Shown here one piece after another: positions 1 to 11,745 of a stretch of 64,000 nt of DNA. The position numbers were made by a program, and so were the translations under genes. Positions within the stretch are counted from its first letter, which is position 1. Each line of letters opens with the position of its first letter. Origin of the DNA: Guadua angustifolia. Taxonomy: Eukaryota > Streptophyta > Magnoliopsida > Poales > Poaceae. Under the pieces are notes generated by a model. It saw only the letters and a program-made list of their open reading frames with translations, did no database searches and was not told the origin of the DNA. The DNA lies in assembly GCA_036346375.1 (NCBI GenBank), contig CM070508.1:12518852-12582851 (forward strand). Direction: 5' to 3'.

Positions 1-1370
1 AAGGTCTGGGTGGAATCAATTCCGAAGATTACCTTTCGTTCGGCTTGATTGGCGTTTCCCCCCTTTCCCTGGCTCCCTGCGGCAATGGCGAAGAAGAAAA
101 CCAGGAGCTAGATGCCAGCCCGTGTAACCGGCTAAGGGAAAGGGAAAGAGTGCTTGTGTGGCTATGGGATGGTTTTGTAGGGGTTTTGGGCGACGCTGTA
201 GAGGTTGGACGCGCGTTAGCGATCGGCTGTATTCGGCATTGGCAGGACGGGAGCAGGCGAGAGATGGTAATGGCGAAACTTGGTGTGAGCGACTCGTGGC
301 TGAGCCGTGCGACAGTGAGGGAAGATGACGCTGAGGAGTGACCGAGCGAAGACTGGTTCGATGCATCGGCACGGGCTGCGTCCTTGCTTCGGGAGAATTC
401 CTCTCCACTCAGCGCTTGGTCGACCGAACGGAGGAGGAAGAAAACGGCTGGCAGGTGGGGCCTGGGGCCACTGTCAGCTATTGAGGACACCACAGCCATG
501 CGCCAACAGGATGGAACGGAAAGATTTGGCCCACAGGTCAGTGATCCACCGAATGAACAGGGGAGTTGGAGGTAGATTTCTCCCTCTCTCACCGATTTTT
601 GCTAAGGGTCAAATATATGGACACAGAAACTGGTAAAAAATTTTGACCGTGTTTTACAAACAGCATTTATCTCCCTGGTAAAAATTTGAGGTTTATCCAA
701 GTTACTGAAATTTTATAAAAATTCTTTCAATAGTGACTGTTTGATTTCCTAGCCTCTGTCTTCGATTTTTATGTGGGGTAAAATGAAGTCCATTATTTTT
801 GAATTTTTATTTTTCTAGTGGATTTGAGCTAAAGATATGTATGTAAAATTTTCAGCTCAATTACTCGAGCCATTATTTAATTAAAATTCTGACATTGGAA
901 ATTTCCATTTTCCCAAGTTTTCAGTTTTCTAATTTTAATAAGTCTCAAACCATTTTATTAATTCATTATATTTTCACTATGTGTAGATATAGTAATGAGG
1001 TTCTTGTATAAATTTTCTCAAGTCCATTTGCTGTTCCAATATTTTGCACAAATTCTGTCAATGCATTATTTGGGAATAAAAATTGTTGTTCTATTTTTCT
1101 TCCTCATTTTCTTATGTGAAGATTTCATGTGGTAATTAAAATAGCTTATTTACATATTCAGGATTATTCCAGCAAATTTTCCAAATTTTTGCTTTTCACT
1201 TCATAGCCTTTTCTTCTTTGCATTCTTTATTTGATTTTCTTGCAACTCAAAACACAAAAGAATTCAATAAAACTCCAAATAAAATCCAAGGCATCATGAA
1301 TAAAATAAAAATATTCACATTCAAATTTAAACATTATACTTTACTGTTCTGAAATTTCTAGGCTGTTACA
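1..1370 (-). repeat. Partial 3' LTR of a Ty3/gypsy (Tekay/Del-type) element
   Basis: Read on the minus strand, the LTR starts at 1370 with TGTAACAGCC, directly after a polypurine tract and the integrase-chromodomain region, so this is the 3' LTR. The first 700 bases are AT-rich. The rest (about 30-600) is GC-richer and open in several frames, a pattern shared with the LTR at 21340-26404. The other end lies outside the window, so length and target-site duplication cannot be read. The open frames here look like LTR sequence, not genes. Confidence 0.7.
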
Positions 1371-1385
1371 GATCTACCCCCCTTA
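1371..1385 (-). other. Polypurine tract (plus-strand primer site) of the gypsy element
   Basis: On the minus strand the sequence is TAAGGGGGTAGATC, abutting the TGTAACA start of the LTR. Purine runs in this position prime second-strand DNA synthesis in LTR retrotransposons. It fixes the LTR boundary and the orientation. Confidence 0.65.
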
Positions 1386-1412
1386 CAAAAATCTCGATTT
1401 TAGATTTGGCGG

Positions 1413-2338
1413 TCTAAAAAACTACTCTTGAAAGAACTCGAAATTCCTTCTTGAGTCGATCTTCTGTTCCAAAGTTGCCTCATCTTCAGAATGATTACTC
1501 CATTGCATCTTAATCATCTTGTGAGACTTGTTGCTTGGTGCGGCGTTAAACTTCTTCTAAGATTCTAATTGGACGCTCCCGATAAGTTAAATCGGGCTGC
1601 AAATCAATTTCTTCTAATTGGGTAAGTTCAGAAGGAAGACGAAGACATTTTCTCAATTGTGATACATGGAAGACGTTATGAAAACTGGATAGTTGAGGTG
1701 GCAATTCCAGTTTGTACGCCTTTTCGCCCATCTTCCCAATAATACGATATGGCCCAATATATCGTGGCGCCAATTTACAACGAATTTGGAAACGGCGAAC
1801 ACCACGAAGTGGTGAAACCTTAAGATAAACATGATCATCAACTTCAAAACTCAAATCACGTCGACGATTGTTAGCATAACTTTTCTGACGGGATTGAGCT
1901 TCCCTTAGTCTGCTTCTTATCAAATCTACGTGCTCTTGGGCTTCCTGTATGAGATCTGGACCAAAGAACTGCCTTTCTCCAGTCTCTGACCAAAACAAAG
2001 GTGTTCTACACTTTCTCCCATAAAGAGTTTCAAATGGTGACATTTGCAGACTTGCTTGAAAACTATTGTTATACGAAAATTCCGCAAATGCCAAACTCTT
2101 TTCCCAGTTGGTGCTATAAGATAACACACAGGCTCTTAGCATATCTTCCAATATCTGATTTGTTCTTTCAGTTTGCCCATCAGTTTGAGGATGATAGGCT
2201 GTACTGAAATTCAGTTTGGTTCCTAGCATACCATGCAATTTCTCCCAAAAACGAGATGTGAACTGTGAGCCACGATCAGACACAATTGTTTTCGGGACTC
2301 CGTGTAAACGCACAATATTGCTAATATAAAGCTCGGAA
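1413..2338 (-). pseudogene. Ty3/gypsy integrase C-terminal half plus chromodomain (Tekay/Del lineage), truncated
   Basis: The minus-strand reading shows the second half of a retroviral-type integrase. HGVPKTIVSDRGSQF holds the second catalytic Asp and YHPQTDGQTERTNQ the catalytic Glu. They are followed by the GPY/F-like stretch KLAPRYIGPYRI and the HNVFHVSQLRKC signature. The frame stops near 1547, but a shifted frame continues as a chromodomain-like end (MQWSNHSEDEATLEQKI, about 1413-1560), so there is a frameshift between the two. Homology begins abruptly near 2338. The zinc finger, first Asp, reverse transcriptase, RNase H, protease and gag are all missing. The chromodomain after integrase places it with the chromovirus Tekay/Del group, which fits the long LTRs in this window. 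It is a dead fragment with no cellular role. Confidence 0.9.
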
Positions 2339-3500
2339 CCAAATCTATAAAAACTAGACTAAACAATACCCATCACTTTGTTTTTATTTAAACAAAATAT
2401 TACACAGTCTAGCCACCAAGGAAAAAACTGTAAATTCATCAAATAAATATGATTGTTCACTTTTTACTATACAAACATGCAAAATTACTATCTATGTAAC
2501 ATCTATTTACTGCAATGTTTTAACACCTCTGTCTGATGTCCAACATTCAGTTAGGCAGGTGTCTTTTTTTTCAACTGGCTATGATCTTGCATTGGCTTAT
2601 CATGCTGCAAAACACAATGATGTAAAAAATTATGACTAACATGCAACTTACTATAAAAATATGTGAATATAGCAATAACCAGTGTAAATTGCATGCTTAC
2701 TATATAATCCCGTGACATGTACATCTGTGATCTCCATGGACTGTTACGATGACAGTGCGTTCGGGGCCCATAGACATCTAGTCACACATGCGACGGATCA
2801 GTTGCGTTGGGTGCTGGGATTAGGCTAGACCACATTTCGGTCAGTGTAACCTAACTGACTAGGGTGTATAATAGGCTATTCTACTCGTACCTGAAGAATA
2901 GTGTATGTGTGTACGAAGCCTCTTTTCTACTCCCGGAAGTAGTTACTCCCTATGATATATCTCACAACGTAGGGAGTATCTTATGCAACGGAGGCTATAC
3001 GTATAGTATACGAGTATATAAGACTATCTAGGTGGTATGTATATTTTTTGTACATGCTTCTTTTCATACGTGTATATGAAGGTATTTACAAAATACACAA
3101 AAAAAACTATGGACTCTCTTACAATTTTTTGGTGTGGTTCACATTAGAGTATCTTATATTTAGTATATGAGTATACCCAAAATGATAGATAAGTATTTAA
3201 AGCTCATTTAGGTGGTATATCAGATGTAGGAGTAACTACACCTGGGATAGATGAGTATTTCAAGTTCATTTAGGTGATGCTAATATTGCTTTGGAGGGCT
3301 ATGAATATGAGGGAACATATAACCAAGACCTGGCGAAATAGAAGACCCTCAAGAGGGAGGCACTAGGATACTATTGTAATAGATAGGTGGGAGGTGCAAA
3401 AATCACCATAACTGGACCTAAGGAAGTACTATAATTACTTTAAGAATAAAACCCCATGTAATGAATGGTGAAAGTTTCTATGTGTGCATGTGATATTTTC
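2339..3500. other. Unassigned AT-rich sequence between a gypsy fragment and a PIF/Harbinger remnant
   Basis: No reading frame with recognisable content was found. The stretch is AT-rich with short 'gtatac/gtatat' runs and a loosely repeated 'tcatttaggtgg' motif near 3200-3280. The left edge coincides with the break in the integrase, so it is probably the 5' arm of whatever inserted there, perhaps the PIF/Harbinger element that follows. Termini were not identified. Confidence 0.4.
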
Positions 3501-5252
3501 TTAGCTAATCCTGGCGCGACTCTGTTCTATGATGCTTTCCACTAGGGTTACGCTGACTCTCGATGGTGCAAGGTACTCAGGGATGCCCTCCCTAGACCCA
3601 TCCTCCCTGAAGGTCTATGGTGTTTCCTCCTCATCTCCTTCTCCTAGTCTGCACATCTCCATCCTCCCCTTCGACTGGTGTGTGAAAGGCTTGTTCTCTC
3701 CCCCATTCTTTCGTGCTTTATTCCCTTTTGCACTATTGTTTTGCTTTGATTTGAGCACGAATGTGGTGAAGTGTTATGTGGATCCACTAGATCCATTAAA
3801 TCCGGTAATTTGGGAAGAAAGTTGTTCGATAGATCTATTAAGAAATGATAGGGATTAGGTCAGTAAATCCATCTTTCCTAGTTAGATCTGGTGATTTATG
3901 GTGCAAATAGTTGGTTACACCCGCTTGTAGATCCTTCTTTCTTGTCCTTCTTGATTTCAAGAACTTGTATGTCATTCTTATGGTGTAGATCCTTCTAGTG
4001 TGTAGGTCCTTCTTATGGTTTCAAGAACGGGTAGATCCTTCTTACGGTGTAGATCTGGTAGATCCGATAGAAAGATCTCTTTGGTTTGAAGAACTGGTCT
4101 TGATTCAACTATACATACTTCCTTATGACTAGTTCCTGTTTGGTTGCCTGGTTAGGTCTGCATCGCACCAACCCGTGCAAAATTTAACCAACACATGACC
4201 ATCAACATGTTTGTTTGCATTGCCTTATTAGTGTTTGTAGCATGTTATGTTTGCTTGCTGAATTGTACCGATGCTCTTCAATGCATTCTAAGCAAATGAT
4301 GCACAAGTTTGCTACAATTGCAAATTTTTCTGAGGATTGCATCCATTGGTCTATGATGTCATGTCATCGAGAGGCACATCCTTTTGATGTTGCAGTCGTG
4401 GAATTCACACATGTGGGTGAATAAAATTAATTGTGATTGCAATAAGGTTGTGTCAGCACCATCGTGTAGTAGTTGGGACTAATCATTTTGTACCATTGTG
4501 TTTTGTACATAGATGGATGAGTTGGCACGTAGATGGTGCATGCTCGTTGTTATAGGGGCTTGTGTAGTCGTTGTCATGTGTGTGTACGTGCTCCTCATCC
4601 TACGGAGATGGAAGGGATATGAGGGACGTATTACCTATACTCCTATGTTCGAAAGGGACATCGTAAGGCAATCAAACCTATGGTTGATCTACCATTCAGA
4701 TGACACCCAATACCTTGAGCAACTTAGGATGTCAAGAGACTCTTTTTTTAGCTGTGTAATTTGCTTTGTGAAAGGTCGCTACTACAAGAAAGTATCAACA
4801 CCTATGTGGAGGTACAATTTGCCATGTTTCTCCTAGGTATGGACCATAACCATAGGTTTAGAACACTGTAGCCCATCTTTTCGAGATCAATTGAAACCAT
4901 CAATCAATATTTTCATGAGGTTCTTTTCACTATTAGTGAGCTATACAATGACATGATCCAATCACCCTCCATTGATGTGCAGTACGAGGCTCTACCCTTA
5001 CTTCAAGGTAAATAGATGTTCCACACATACATGTCACCTAACTTCATACTGACCTTGTGCAGTAGATTGAAATAAATTTTGAATTCTTTGTTAGGATTGC
5101 GTTGGGGCTATTGATGGCACTCATGTGCTTTCAAGAGTCCCAACCAAAATTTCAATAGCCTTTAGGGGTAGGAAGGGCACAACTACATAAAATGTCATTG
5201 CTGCGATCGATTTTGATCTTAGGTTTACCTATGTCCTTGCCAGGTGGGAATG
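3501..5252 (+). pseudogene. Decayed PIF/Harbinger transposase (DDE_Tnp_4 type)
   Basis: The readable core is 4513-5252. From about 4620 the frame gives RITYTPMFERDIVRQ and EQLRMSRDSFFSCV, typical of the N-terminal part of HARBI1/PIF transposases. A shifted frame near 4815-5010 gives RSIETINQYFHEVLFTIS. After a likely intron (about 5010-5093), 5094-5250 reads DCVGAIDGTHVL, FRGRKGTTT, a stop codon, then NVIAAIDFDLRFTYVLA; this holds the first catalytic Asp (AIDGTH) and the second conserved Asp region. The domain ends at 5252, before the last catalytic acidic residue. Lesions visible: a TAG in the RTL-PIF stretch near 4870, a TAA replacing a Gln codon near 5190, and C-terminal truncation. Positions 3501-4500 upstream resemble a leader with repeated 'tagatccttct' words. 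No partner Myb-like ORF2 was found. Confidence 0.75.
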
Positions 5253-6428
5253 ATAAAATTTAGTTGACATAGCTATGGTTAAAGGTTTAGGTTTTGTTAT
5301 CCTATGTAGTTTACGATTGTTTGCTTATTCAAACTTTAATCATGATATGGCTTATTGGTACTTGAGTGTGGGTAAGTGTTAAGTTTAAACCACTGTTATA
5401 TATATTTTTAAAGGTTCTAGGTTGGGATTTCATGCATCTTGATGGTCATGCTATTAACTTTAATCATTCAAATTTACACTTCATTAAGTTTCATCTCATG
5501 ATACATTTGTAGGCAACCCAAGTTCTAAATCTAATTAACTTTGTAAAAAACACAAAGTTTATCAACTTAACATAGCATGGAAATTGATTTCACCAAGTTT
5601 AGAATTTATTTGTACTTAATTGTAAGTATAGGCATTTGATACAAACTAAGCCCAAATATAAATATTTTTGTATATTTGGAAATATTATGAACTTAGAAAC
5701 ATAATAAAGTTTTCTCATCATTTTTGAAGTTATTTTACACAAATTTTATTATAGAGCATATTCTAGGTTCTTATTTGAATTCAAATTTGAATTTTTACCC
5801 AAAAAAGTGAAATATTTTTATATATTATAAATATACATGAATTTACACAAATTTAGAAACTTGTTTTGTAGGATTTGGAGTTAGAATGCAAAAGTTATTC
5901 ACATTTGAAGTATCTCAGGTATGAAAAATACTGAGAAAATGGAAAATACACTTTCGTAGTATTGAAAGTGCCTTTTCTATTTCATGGGTTTTGAATCTAA
6001 ACCCCATCGTTGACAAGGTCCCCTTGTCGACTTTCTATGCTCTTCTTGTTGACAATTTGGGCCCAACTTCGCAAATGATTGCGCACTAGTGTGAGTTGTG
6101 GTACAGTGTGGCTACCAAGGCTGGCCCATTTGTCGGTGACCTGTGATAGGGGTGGTTGGTTCCATGGTCGCTGGCGGCGAAGCTTCGTCGGAATCAGCCC
6201 AACGACCACCTTGCTAACTATAGGGAGTCTAAGCACTACTAGGGCACTGGTTGGTTGGGCTTAGGACTCGCCAGAGACGACTGGCACCGTGCTCAAGTGG
6301 CGGTGGCGACAGTGAACGGTCGCGGAGAAGAACGAAGCTAGCTCGTGCATGATCGATGGTAGATTAAGCATCAAGAGGTTAAGTGGAGTTCATTTTACCG
6401 GTTCTTGTGATTGGAGAGTGGTTGGGGA

Positions 6429-6647
6429 TGTTAGAATTAGTAAACGAATCATGCGCTTGTTGTGATCGCTTGTTATGTTTGTTACGAGAAGACTGGCGTA
6501 ATGATCGCGTCCATTCTCAAAGCGTGGACTTTCCTGTTATTTAGGATCTAGGATCCAATGTAACTAAACATATTATATAAAGAGAATGATCCAAGATTGA
6601 TCGCTGCATTTTGGTAGCCTTGTTTCCTTTCTCTCTGTTTTCTTTCA
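6429..6647 (+). repeat. 5' LTR of the copia element
   Basis: It starts TGTTAGAATTAG and ends TTTCA, and is nearly identical over its full length to 10994-11212. A TATA-like 'tatataaagag' lies at about 6573-6583 (tattatataaagag), which would serve as the promoter. Confidence 0.95.
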
Positions 6648-6661
6648 TGGTATGAGAGCAG
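6648..6661 (+). other. Primer-binding site (initiator Met tRNA)
   Basis: TGGTATGAGAGCAGG follows the LTR without a gap. It matches the standard TGGTATCAGAGC site with one substitution (C to G at the seventh base). Confidence 0.85.
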
Positions 6662-6686
6662 GTGATCTAAACTCAAGCTCGCTGCC

Positions 6687-7729
6687 ATGTCCGAATCTCC
6701 ATTCTCTGCCACTTCCAACAACACCTCTCTCATCAATGCCCAATCCGGTTTGTTGCCTACGCCATCATTCAATCACATGATTAGTGTGAAGTTGACACAG
6801 GAAAATTACCTGTAATGGAGGACACAGATCCTTCCATATCTTCGTGGCTAGGGATTACTTGGCTACATGATGGATCTGTTGCTTGCCCAAGCCAGACCAT
6901 CGTCGTCTCCTCTGATGACAACACTGGTCGCCGCATTGCTGTGAATCCAGAATTTACCAACTGGTATCATCAAGACCAACTTGTTCTCAGTGTCATCCTT
7001 TCCTCTCTTTCAGAAGGGGTACTCGGGAGTCTTGTTGGTGTAACAACCTCTTGCGATGCTTGGCATACCCTGGAGAACATGTTTACATCAAGCTCTCGTG
7101 CACGCATTATGCATATTCGTATGCAACTTGCCACAATCCAGAAGAATGATCTCACTGTCACTGAGTATTTCCGCAAGGTCAAGAACCTCGCCGACACTCT
7201 TGCTGCCATTGGCAAGCCGATCGAAGATGAAGAACTTATTGCCTACATGATGCGCGGCCTCGGATCCGACTATGATTCGCTAGTGACAAGTATCACCACG
7301 CGAACTGACACCTACAACATTAATGATGTTTATGCGCACATGCTGAATTATGAAATGCGCCAAGAACATAACACTGCAATTACTCAGGTATCAAGTGCTA
7401 ACAGTGTAAGCAGGAACCAATGTCGCAGTGGCAACGGAGGTCGCAGCAGCAGTGGTCGTGGCCGGGGCGGTCGATCTCCCAGAGGTCGTGGTGGGCGACA
7501 AAATCAGACTAGGCAGCTCAACCAGGGAGGACACAATGATGTAAAATGCCAAGTCTGCAACAAAGCTGGCCATGATGCTCTTCGGTGTTGGTATCGCTTC
7601 GACCACAGCTACCAGCTGATGACAACAGCAAGTTTGCGGCCACAGTCTCCAACAATTACTCTGTTGATCCAAACTGGTACGTTGATACCGGTGCAACAGA
7701 TCATATCACTGCTGACCTCGAACGCCTGA
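6687..7729 (+). pseudogene. copia gag (nucleocapsid) remnant
   Basis: The ATG at 6687 begins a frame reading SFNHMISVKLTQENYL, then a TAA replaces the usual Leu before WRTQILPYLRG, the hallmark N-terminus of copia gag. A further stop and frameshift follow near 6850-6870. From there a long clean frame continues to 7729 with the gag/UBN2-type core (AWHTLENMFTSSSRARIMHI and LTVTEYFRKVKNLADTL), an RG-rich stretch, and a CCHC zinc knuckle CQVCNKAGHDALRC (CX2CX4HX4C) near 7546-7590. In a live element this protein packages the RNA. It overlaps the protease frame by about 145 bases, itself a sign of frameshifting. Not translatable as it stands. Confidence 0.9.
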
Positions 7730-10700
7730 TGACCAAAGATCGCTACACCGGAGCAGATCAAATCCAAGTCGCAAATGGAGCAGGTTTGTCTATCACTCAT
7801 GTTGGAAATTCGTTTATTGCTGGTTCACGTAGACCTCTCTACTTAAATCATGTTATGTATGCTCCCAAGATAACAGACATCTTATTTCTGTCCGAAAACT
7901 AGCCATTGATAATTATGCTTTTGTTTAATTTCACTCAAACTCCTTTTTCATCAAGGATCGAATCACGAAGACAATACTTCTCAGAGGAAGATGTAAAGAT
8001 GGACTTTACGTTCTCCCTAATAAAGCTCCTAGGCAAGCCCTCCTCTTGAACAAGGCGACTCAAGAGTAGTGGCACCGGCGACTAGGACGTCCAGCTTCTC
8101 CAATTATCAATCGCATTCTACAAAATAACCAGATTTCCGTAGTTCCAGGAAAATTTCTTCCTTCTTCCGTTTGTGATGCTTGCCAAAAGGGAAAGGCACA
8201 TCAACTTCCTTTTAGATCCTCTCTTCATGTAACATCAGCTCCTTTGCAAATTATTCACACGGATGTTTGGGGGCCAGCTCTTCCATCAGTGAATAATGCT
8301 AAGTATTATGTACCTTTTGTTGATGATTATAGCTGTTTTGTTTGGATCTATTTTCTCAAGTGTAAGTCTGAAGTTGAGCCTACTTTTTTGCAATTCTATA
8401 AGCATGTTGAAACCTTGCTCAATTCCAAAATCCGCATTGTTCAATCAGATTGGGGAGGAGAATATAATCGACTCCACAATTATTTTAATCGTACAGGGAT
8501 TACACATCACATTTCTTGCCCTCTCACTCACCAACAAAACGGAACTGTAGAAAGGAAGCACAGACACATTGTTGAAACTGGTCTCACTCTTTTAGCACAA
8601 TCTCACATGCCTCTGCGATTTTGGGATGAGGCGTTCCACACAGCTTGCTACCTGATCAATCGAATGCCAAGCCGAACCATTGACCATGACACACCTGTGC
8701 ACAGATTGTTTGGCATCGAACCCGATTACTCCTTGCTTCGTGTTTTCGGCTGTGCCTGCTGGCCGAATTTGAGACCTTACAACTCAAGAAAACTGAGCTA
8801 TAGAGCCAAACAATGTGTCTTCTTAGGTTATAGTGGGTCTCACAAGGGTTACAAATGCTTCGACAGGTCTACTGGTCGCGTGTATATTTCACAGGACATA
8901 GTATTTGATGAGACCGTGTTTCCCTTCGCTATTGATTCAACCACAAAAATTCAGGAACCAAAAATCTCTAACCATCCTACACTTCTGTCGATTCCTGCTA
9001 AGCCTATTCTGTATCAAGAACATGAGCTAGTGGGTCTTCGAGATCCAAATCCCATATGTGAACCAGCAGTGAATGAGTCACAAATGAGTGGTAGCTTACA
9101 TTCTTCAGATGCTGACCCTAATCGTATTGGTGTTAGTATTTCTCCTTAAGCTCTTCTGCAGGAAACTTGCAAAACTCAGAAATTGATGGAAGTTCAGAAA
9201 ATACAGTGTCCAGTCAAATGTCTCGACAATTTGATTCAGACATGACTATTGATCAAGCTGCCTCGGTTCAACCTGCTGCAGTTAATCAACACCCAATGCA
9301 TACAAGACTCTGGGATAACATCATGAAACCAAAGGAATTTAGAGATGGAACCATGCGGTACTCAAATAACTCACGCGGGTTCATAAGTTCAGTCACTATT
9401 CACCGTCCGATAACAGGGTTATCCTCAGTGTCTGAACATGCTAAACCCCGTGATCTTCAGGAAGCTTCAGAGCATCCCGAGTGGAGAAAAGCCATGGATG
9501 CTTAATATTCAGCCTTGCTCAGAAACGAAACCTGGGAACTAGTTCCACCTCAAAAAGGAGTGAATCTAATTGACAGCCGGTGGGTTTTCAAGGTGAAAAG
9601 GAAATCTGATGGATCAGTTGATCGGTACAAGGCACGACTTGTGGCAAAGGGATTTAAACAGCGGTATGGTGTGGATTATCTCGATACTTACTCTCCTGTA
9701 GTCAAGCCAACAACGATTAGAGTCGTTCTTTCACTGGCTGTAACCAAAGGATGGGCAATGCGTCAAATAGACATTCAGAACGCCTTTCTTCATGGTGTCC
9801 TTGAAGAAGAAGTCTACATGAGACAGCCTCCAGGATATGAAGATTCTGGAATGCCACATGATTACATTTGCCGGCTTAAGAATGCTCTTTATGGGTTAAA
9901 GCAAGCTCCACAGACCTGGCACTCTCGTCTGACAAGCAAGCTTCAAGAACTTGGTTTCATCTCGTCCAAGGCTGATGCATCTCTGTTCATATTTAATCAG
10001 GGAGGAGTAACAATCTATATGCTGATCTATGTAGATGACATAATAATTGTGAGCTCTACTCCCTCGGCTACAGACAAGTTAATTCAGCAGCTTACAAGAG
10101 ACTTAGCTATGAAAGATCTTGGTCAACTTGACTATTTCCTGGGAATTGAAGTCAAGCCTAAGAAGGATGGAGTTCTGTTGTCATAGAAGAGATATGCCTG
10201 CGACTTATTGAAAAGAGCAAATATGGAAAAGTGCAGACCAATCTCTACTCCAATGGCTCCTGGTGAAAAGCTTGCTAGAGATCAAGGAGTAGTTTTGAAC
10301 GACAAAGAACAGTTTCAGTACAGAAGTATTGTCGGGGGCTTACAATACTTAACCATCACTCGACCTGACCTTTCCTTTGCCGTCAACCGAGTGTGTCAAT
10401 ATATACAAACTCCTACAGATTTGCACTGGGCAGCAGTTAAAAGGCTGCTTCGATTTGTCAAGGGAACACTTCATCGAGGACTGAAGCTGCAAAAGTTAGC
10501 AACAACAACTCTGAACGCCTTTTCTGATGTAGACTAGGCCGGATGCCCAGATGATCGGAAATCAACGAGTGGATATGCTGTGTTCCTTGGATCAAGTCTT
10601 GTGTCCTGGAGCTCTCGAAAGCAGCCCACTGTCTCAAGGTCAAGCACAGAGGTTGAGTATAAAGCAATAGCTAATGTGACGGCTGAAATCATCTGGTTAC

Positions 10701-10980
10701 AGTCTCTACTGAAGGAACTGAATGTTTTTCAGCACAAGGTACCAATACTTTGGTGTGATAATTTAGGTGCAACATACCTCACGGCTAATCCAATGTTTCA
10801 TGCTCGCACGAAACACATCGAGGTCGATTTTCACTTTGTCAGAGAGCGGTGGCTCGAAAAGCTTTGGATGTAAGGTTTATCTCCTCAAAAGATCAGTTAG
10901 CTGATGTTTTCACTAAGCCGCTGTCGAAGGTGTCATTTAACGCGATATGTCACAATCTCATCCTGAAGGATCCATGCTGA
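7585..10980 (+). pseudogene. copia pol remnant: protease, integrase, reverse transcriptase, RNase H
   Basis: Protease has the active-site DTGATDH near 7685. After a frameshift near 7890 comes a GAG-pre-integrase zinc finger (WHRRLG and CDACQKGK, about 8068-8200). Integrase (8244-9149) has IIHTDVWGP, VQSDWGGEY and NGTVERKHRH, which are the D, D and E of the catalytic triad. Reverse transcriptase starts near 9515 with WVFKVKRKSDGSVDRYKARL, continues with RQIDIQNAFLHG, and has the catalytic YVDDI near 10025. RNase H follows with the Asp of FSDVD, SSTEVEYKA and the terminal KHIEVDFHFVRE motif. Damage seen: stops at about 7934, 8066, 9146, 9503, 10183 (TAG for a Gln codon) and 10535 (TAG for Trp), plus a frameshift near 10850. 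The catalytic motifs remain legible, which fits a fairly recent loss of function. Confidence 0.93.
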
Positions 10981-10993
10981 GATTGAGAGGGGC
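10981..10993 (+). other. Polypurine tract of the copia element
   Basis: GATTGAGAGGGGC abuts the TGTTAG start of the 3' LTR and follows the last pol stop (TGA at 10978). Confidence 0.85.
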
Positions 10994-11212
10994 TGTTAGA
11001 ATTAGTAAACGAATGATGCGTTTGTTGTGATCGCTTGTTATGTTTGTTACGAGAAGACTGGCGTAATGACCGCGTCCATTCTCAAAACGTGGACTTTCCT
11101 GTTATTTAGGATCTAGGATCCAATGTAACTAAACATATTGTATAAAGAGAATGATCCAAGATTGATCGCTGCATTTTGGCAGCCTTGTTTTCTTTCTCTC
11201 TGTTTTCTTTCA
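10994..11212 (+). repeat. 3' LTR of the copia element
   Basis: 219 bp, from TGTTAGAATTAG to TTTCA, with about seven differences from the 5' LTR at 6429-6647. Confidence 0.95.
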
Positions 11213-11646
11213 AGGGAGTCCTGTCATCGTGCGCCAACCGTGGGGAAGAAAGTCGGTAGAGGCGGTGGTGCTCTTGGCGGTAGAAGCTGGAATTAGTTTA
11301 CGGGAAATGATTACCGTGAGCTTTAAGTGCTAAGGAGAGGTTTAATTGGAGAATGGATTACCAAATTGCTCAATCGATCTCTCAACTTGAGGTTTCTCTC
11401 GGCTGAGGTAAGTGAAGGGAAGTGGTGTGCGGAGCTATGCGAGCTTTGAGGTGGCTTTTAAAGAGGTGTAGCAAAGCTCGAATGCTGTGGGAGCTTTGTG
11501 GCAAATTGCGGTGGGTTTACTGATGCTTGCATAGGGGACGGCATGGCCGGGGCAGCGCCGGTGATGCCATCACAGCCTCGAGTGACGTGAAGCTGCTGCG
11601 TTGGTGGGGAGGAACAGCGGAGGAAGCTTGGCTACGCAACACCGGT

Positions 11647-11745
11647 GTGCAGAGGAAGGAGGAGGTGAGTGTCTGACACGTGGGCCCAAATAGTGGCATG
11701 GTCCCACAGAGGAAGGAGGAGGTGAGTGTCTGACACGGGAAGGTG
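11647..11745. repeat. Short tandem duplication of about 60 bp
   Basis: 'cagaggaaggaggaggtgag' followed by 'tgtctgacacg' occurs twice, starting near 11649 and 11708. It lies in the GC-richer part of an LTR-like sequence. Confidence 0.8.

Larger units (their letters stand above)
6429..11212 (+). mobile_element. Ty1/copia LTR retrotransposon, structurally complete but coding-dead
   Basis: Order is 5' LTR (6429-6647), initiator-Met tRNA primer site, gag, protease, integrase, reverse transcriptase, RNase H, polypurine tract, 3' LTR (10994-11212). Integrase before reverse transcriptase is the copia order. The two 219 bp LTRs differ at about seven sites by eye (about 3%); at the commonly used grass rate of 1.3e-8 per site per year this implies roughly 1.2 million years. 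The flanking five bases are ggggA on the left and AgggA on the right, with four of five matching (gggga versus aggga), so the target-site duplication has probably mutated. It sits inside an older LTR-like sequence. Confidence 0.95.

Noticed and set aside
29..592. 187-codon minus-strand frame
   Set aside because: It lies within the partial gypsy LTR, is low-complexity Ser/Arg/Pro, and frames on the other strand are equally open.
6424..11217. Perfect 5 bp target-site duplication for the copia element
   Set aside because: The flanks read gggga and aggga. One base differs, so a perfect duplication cannot be claimed.
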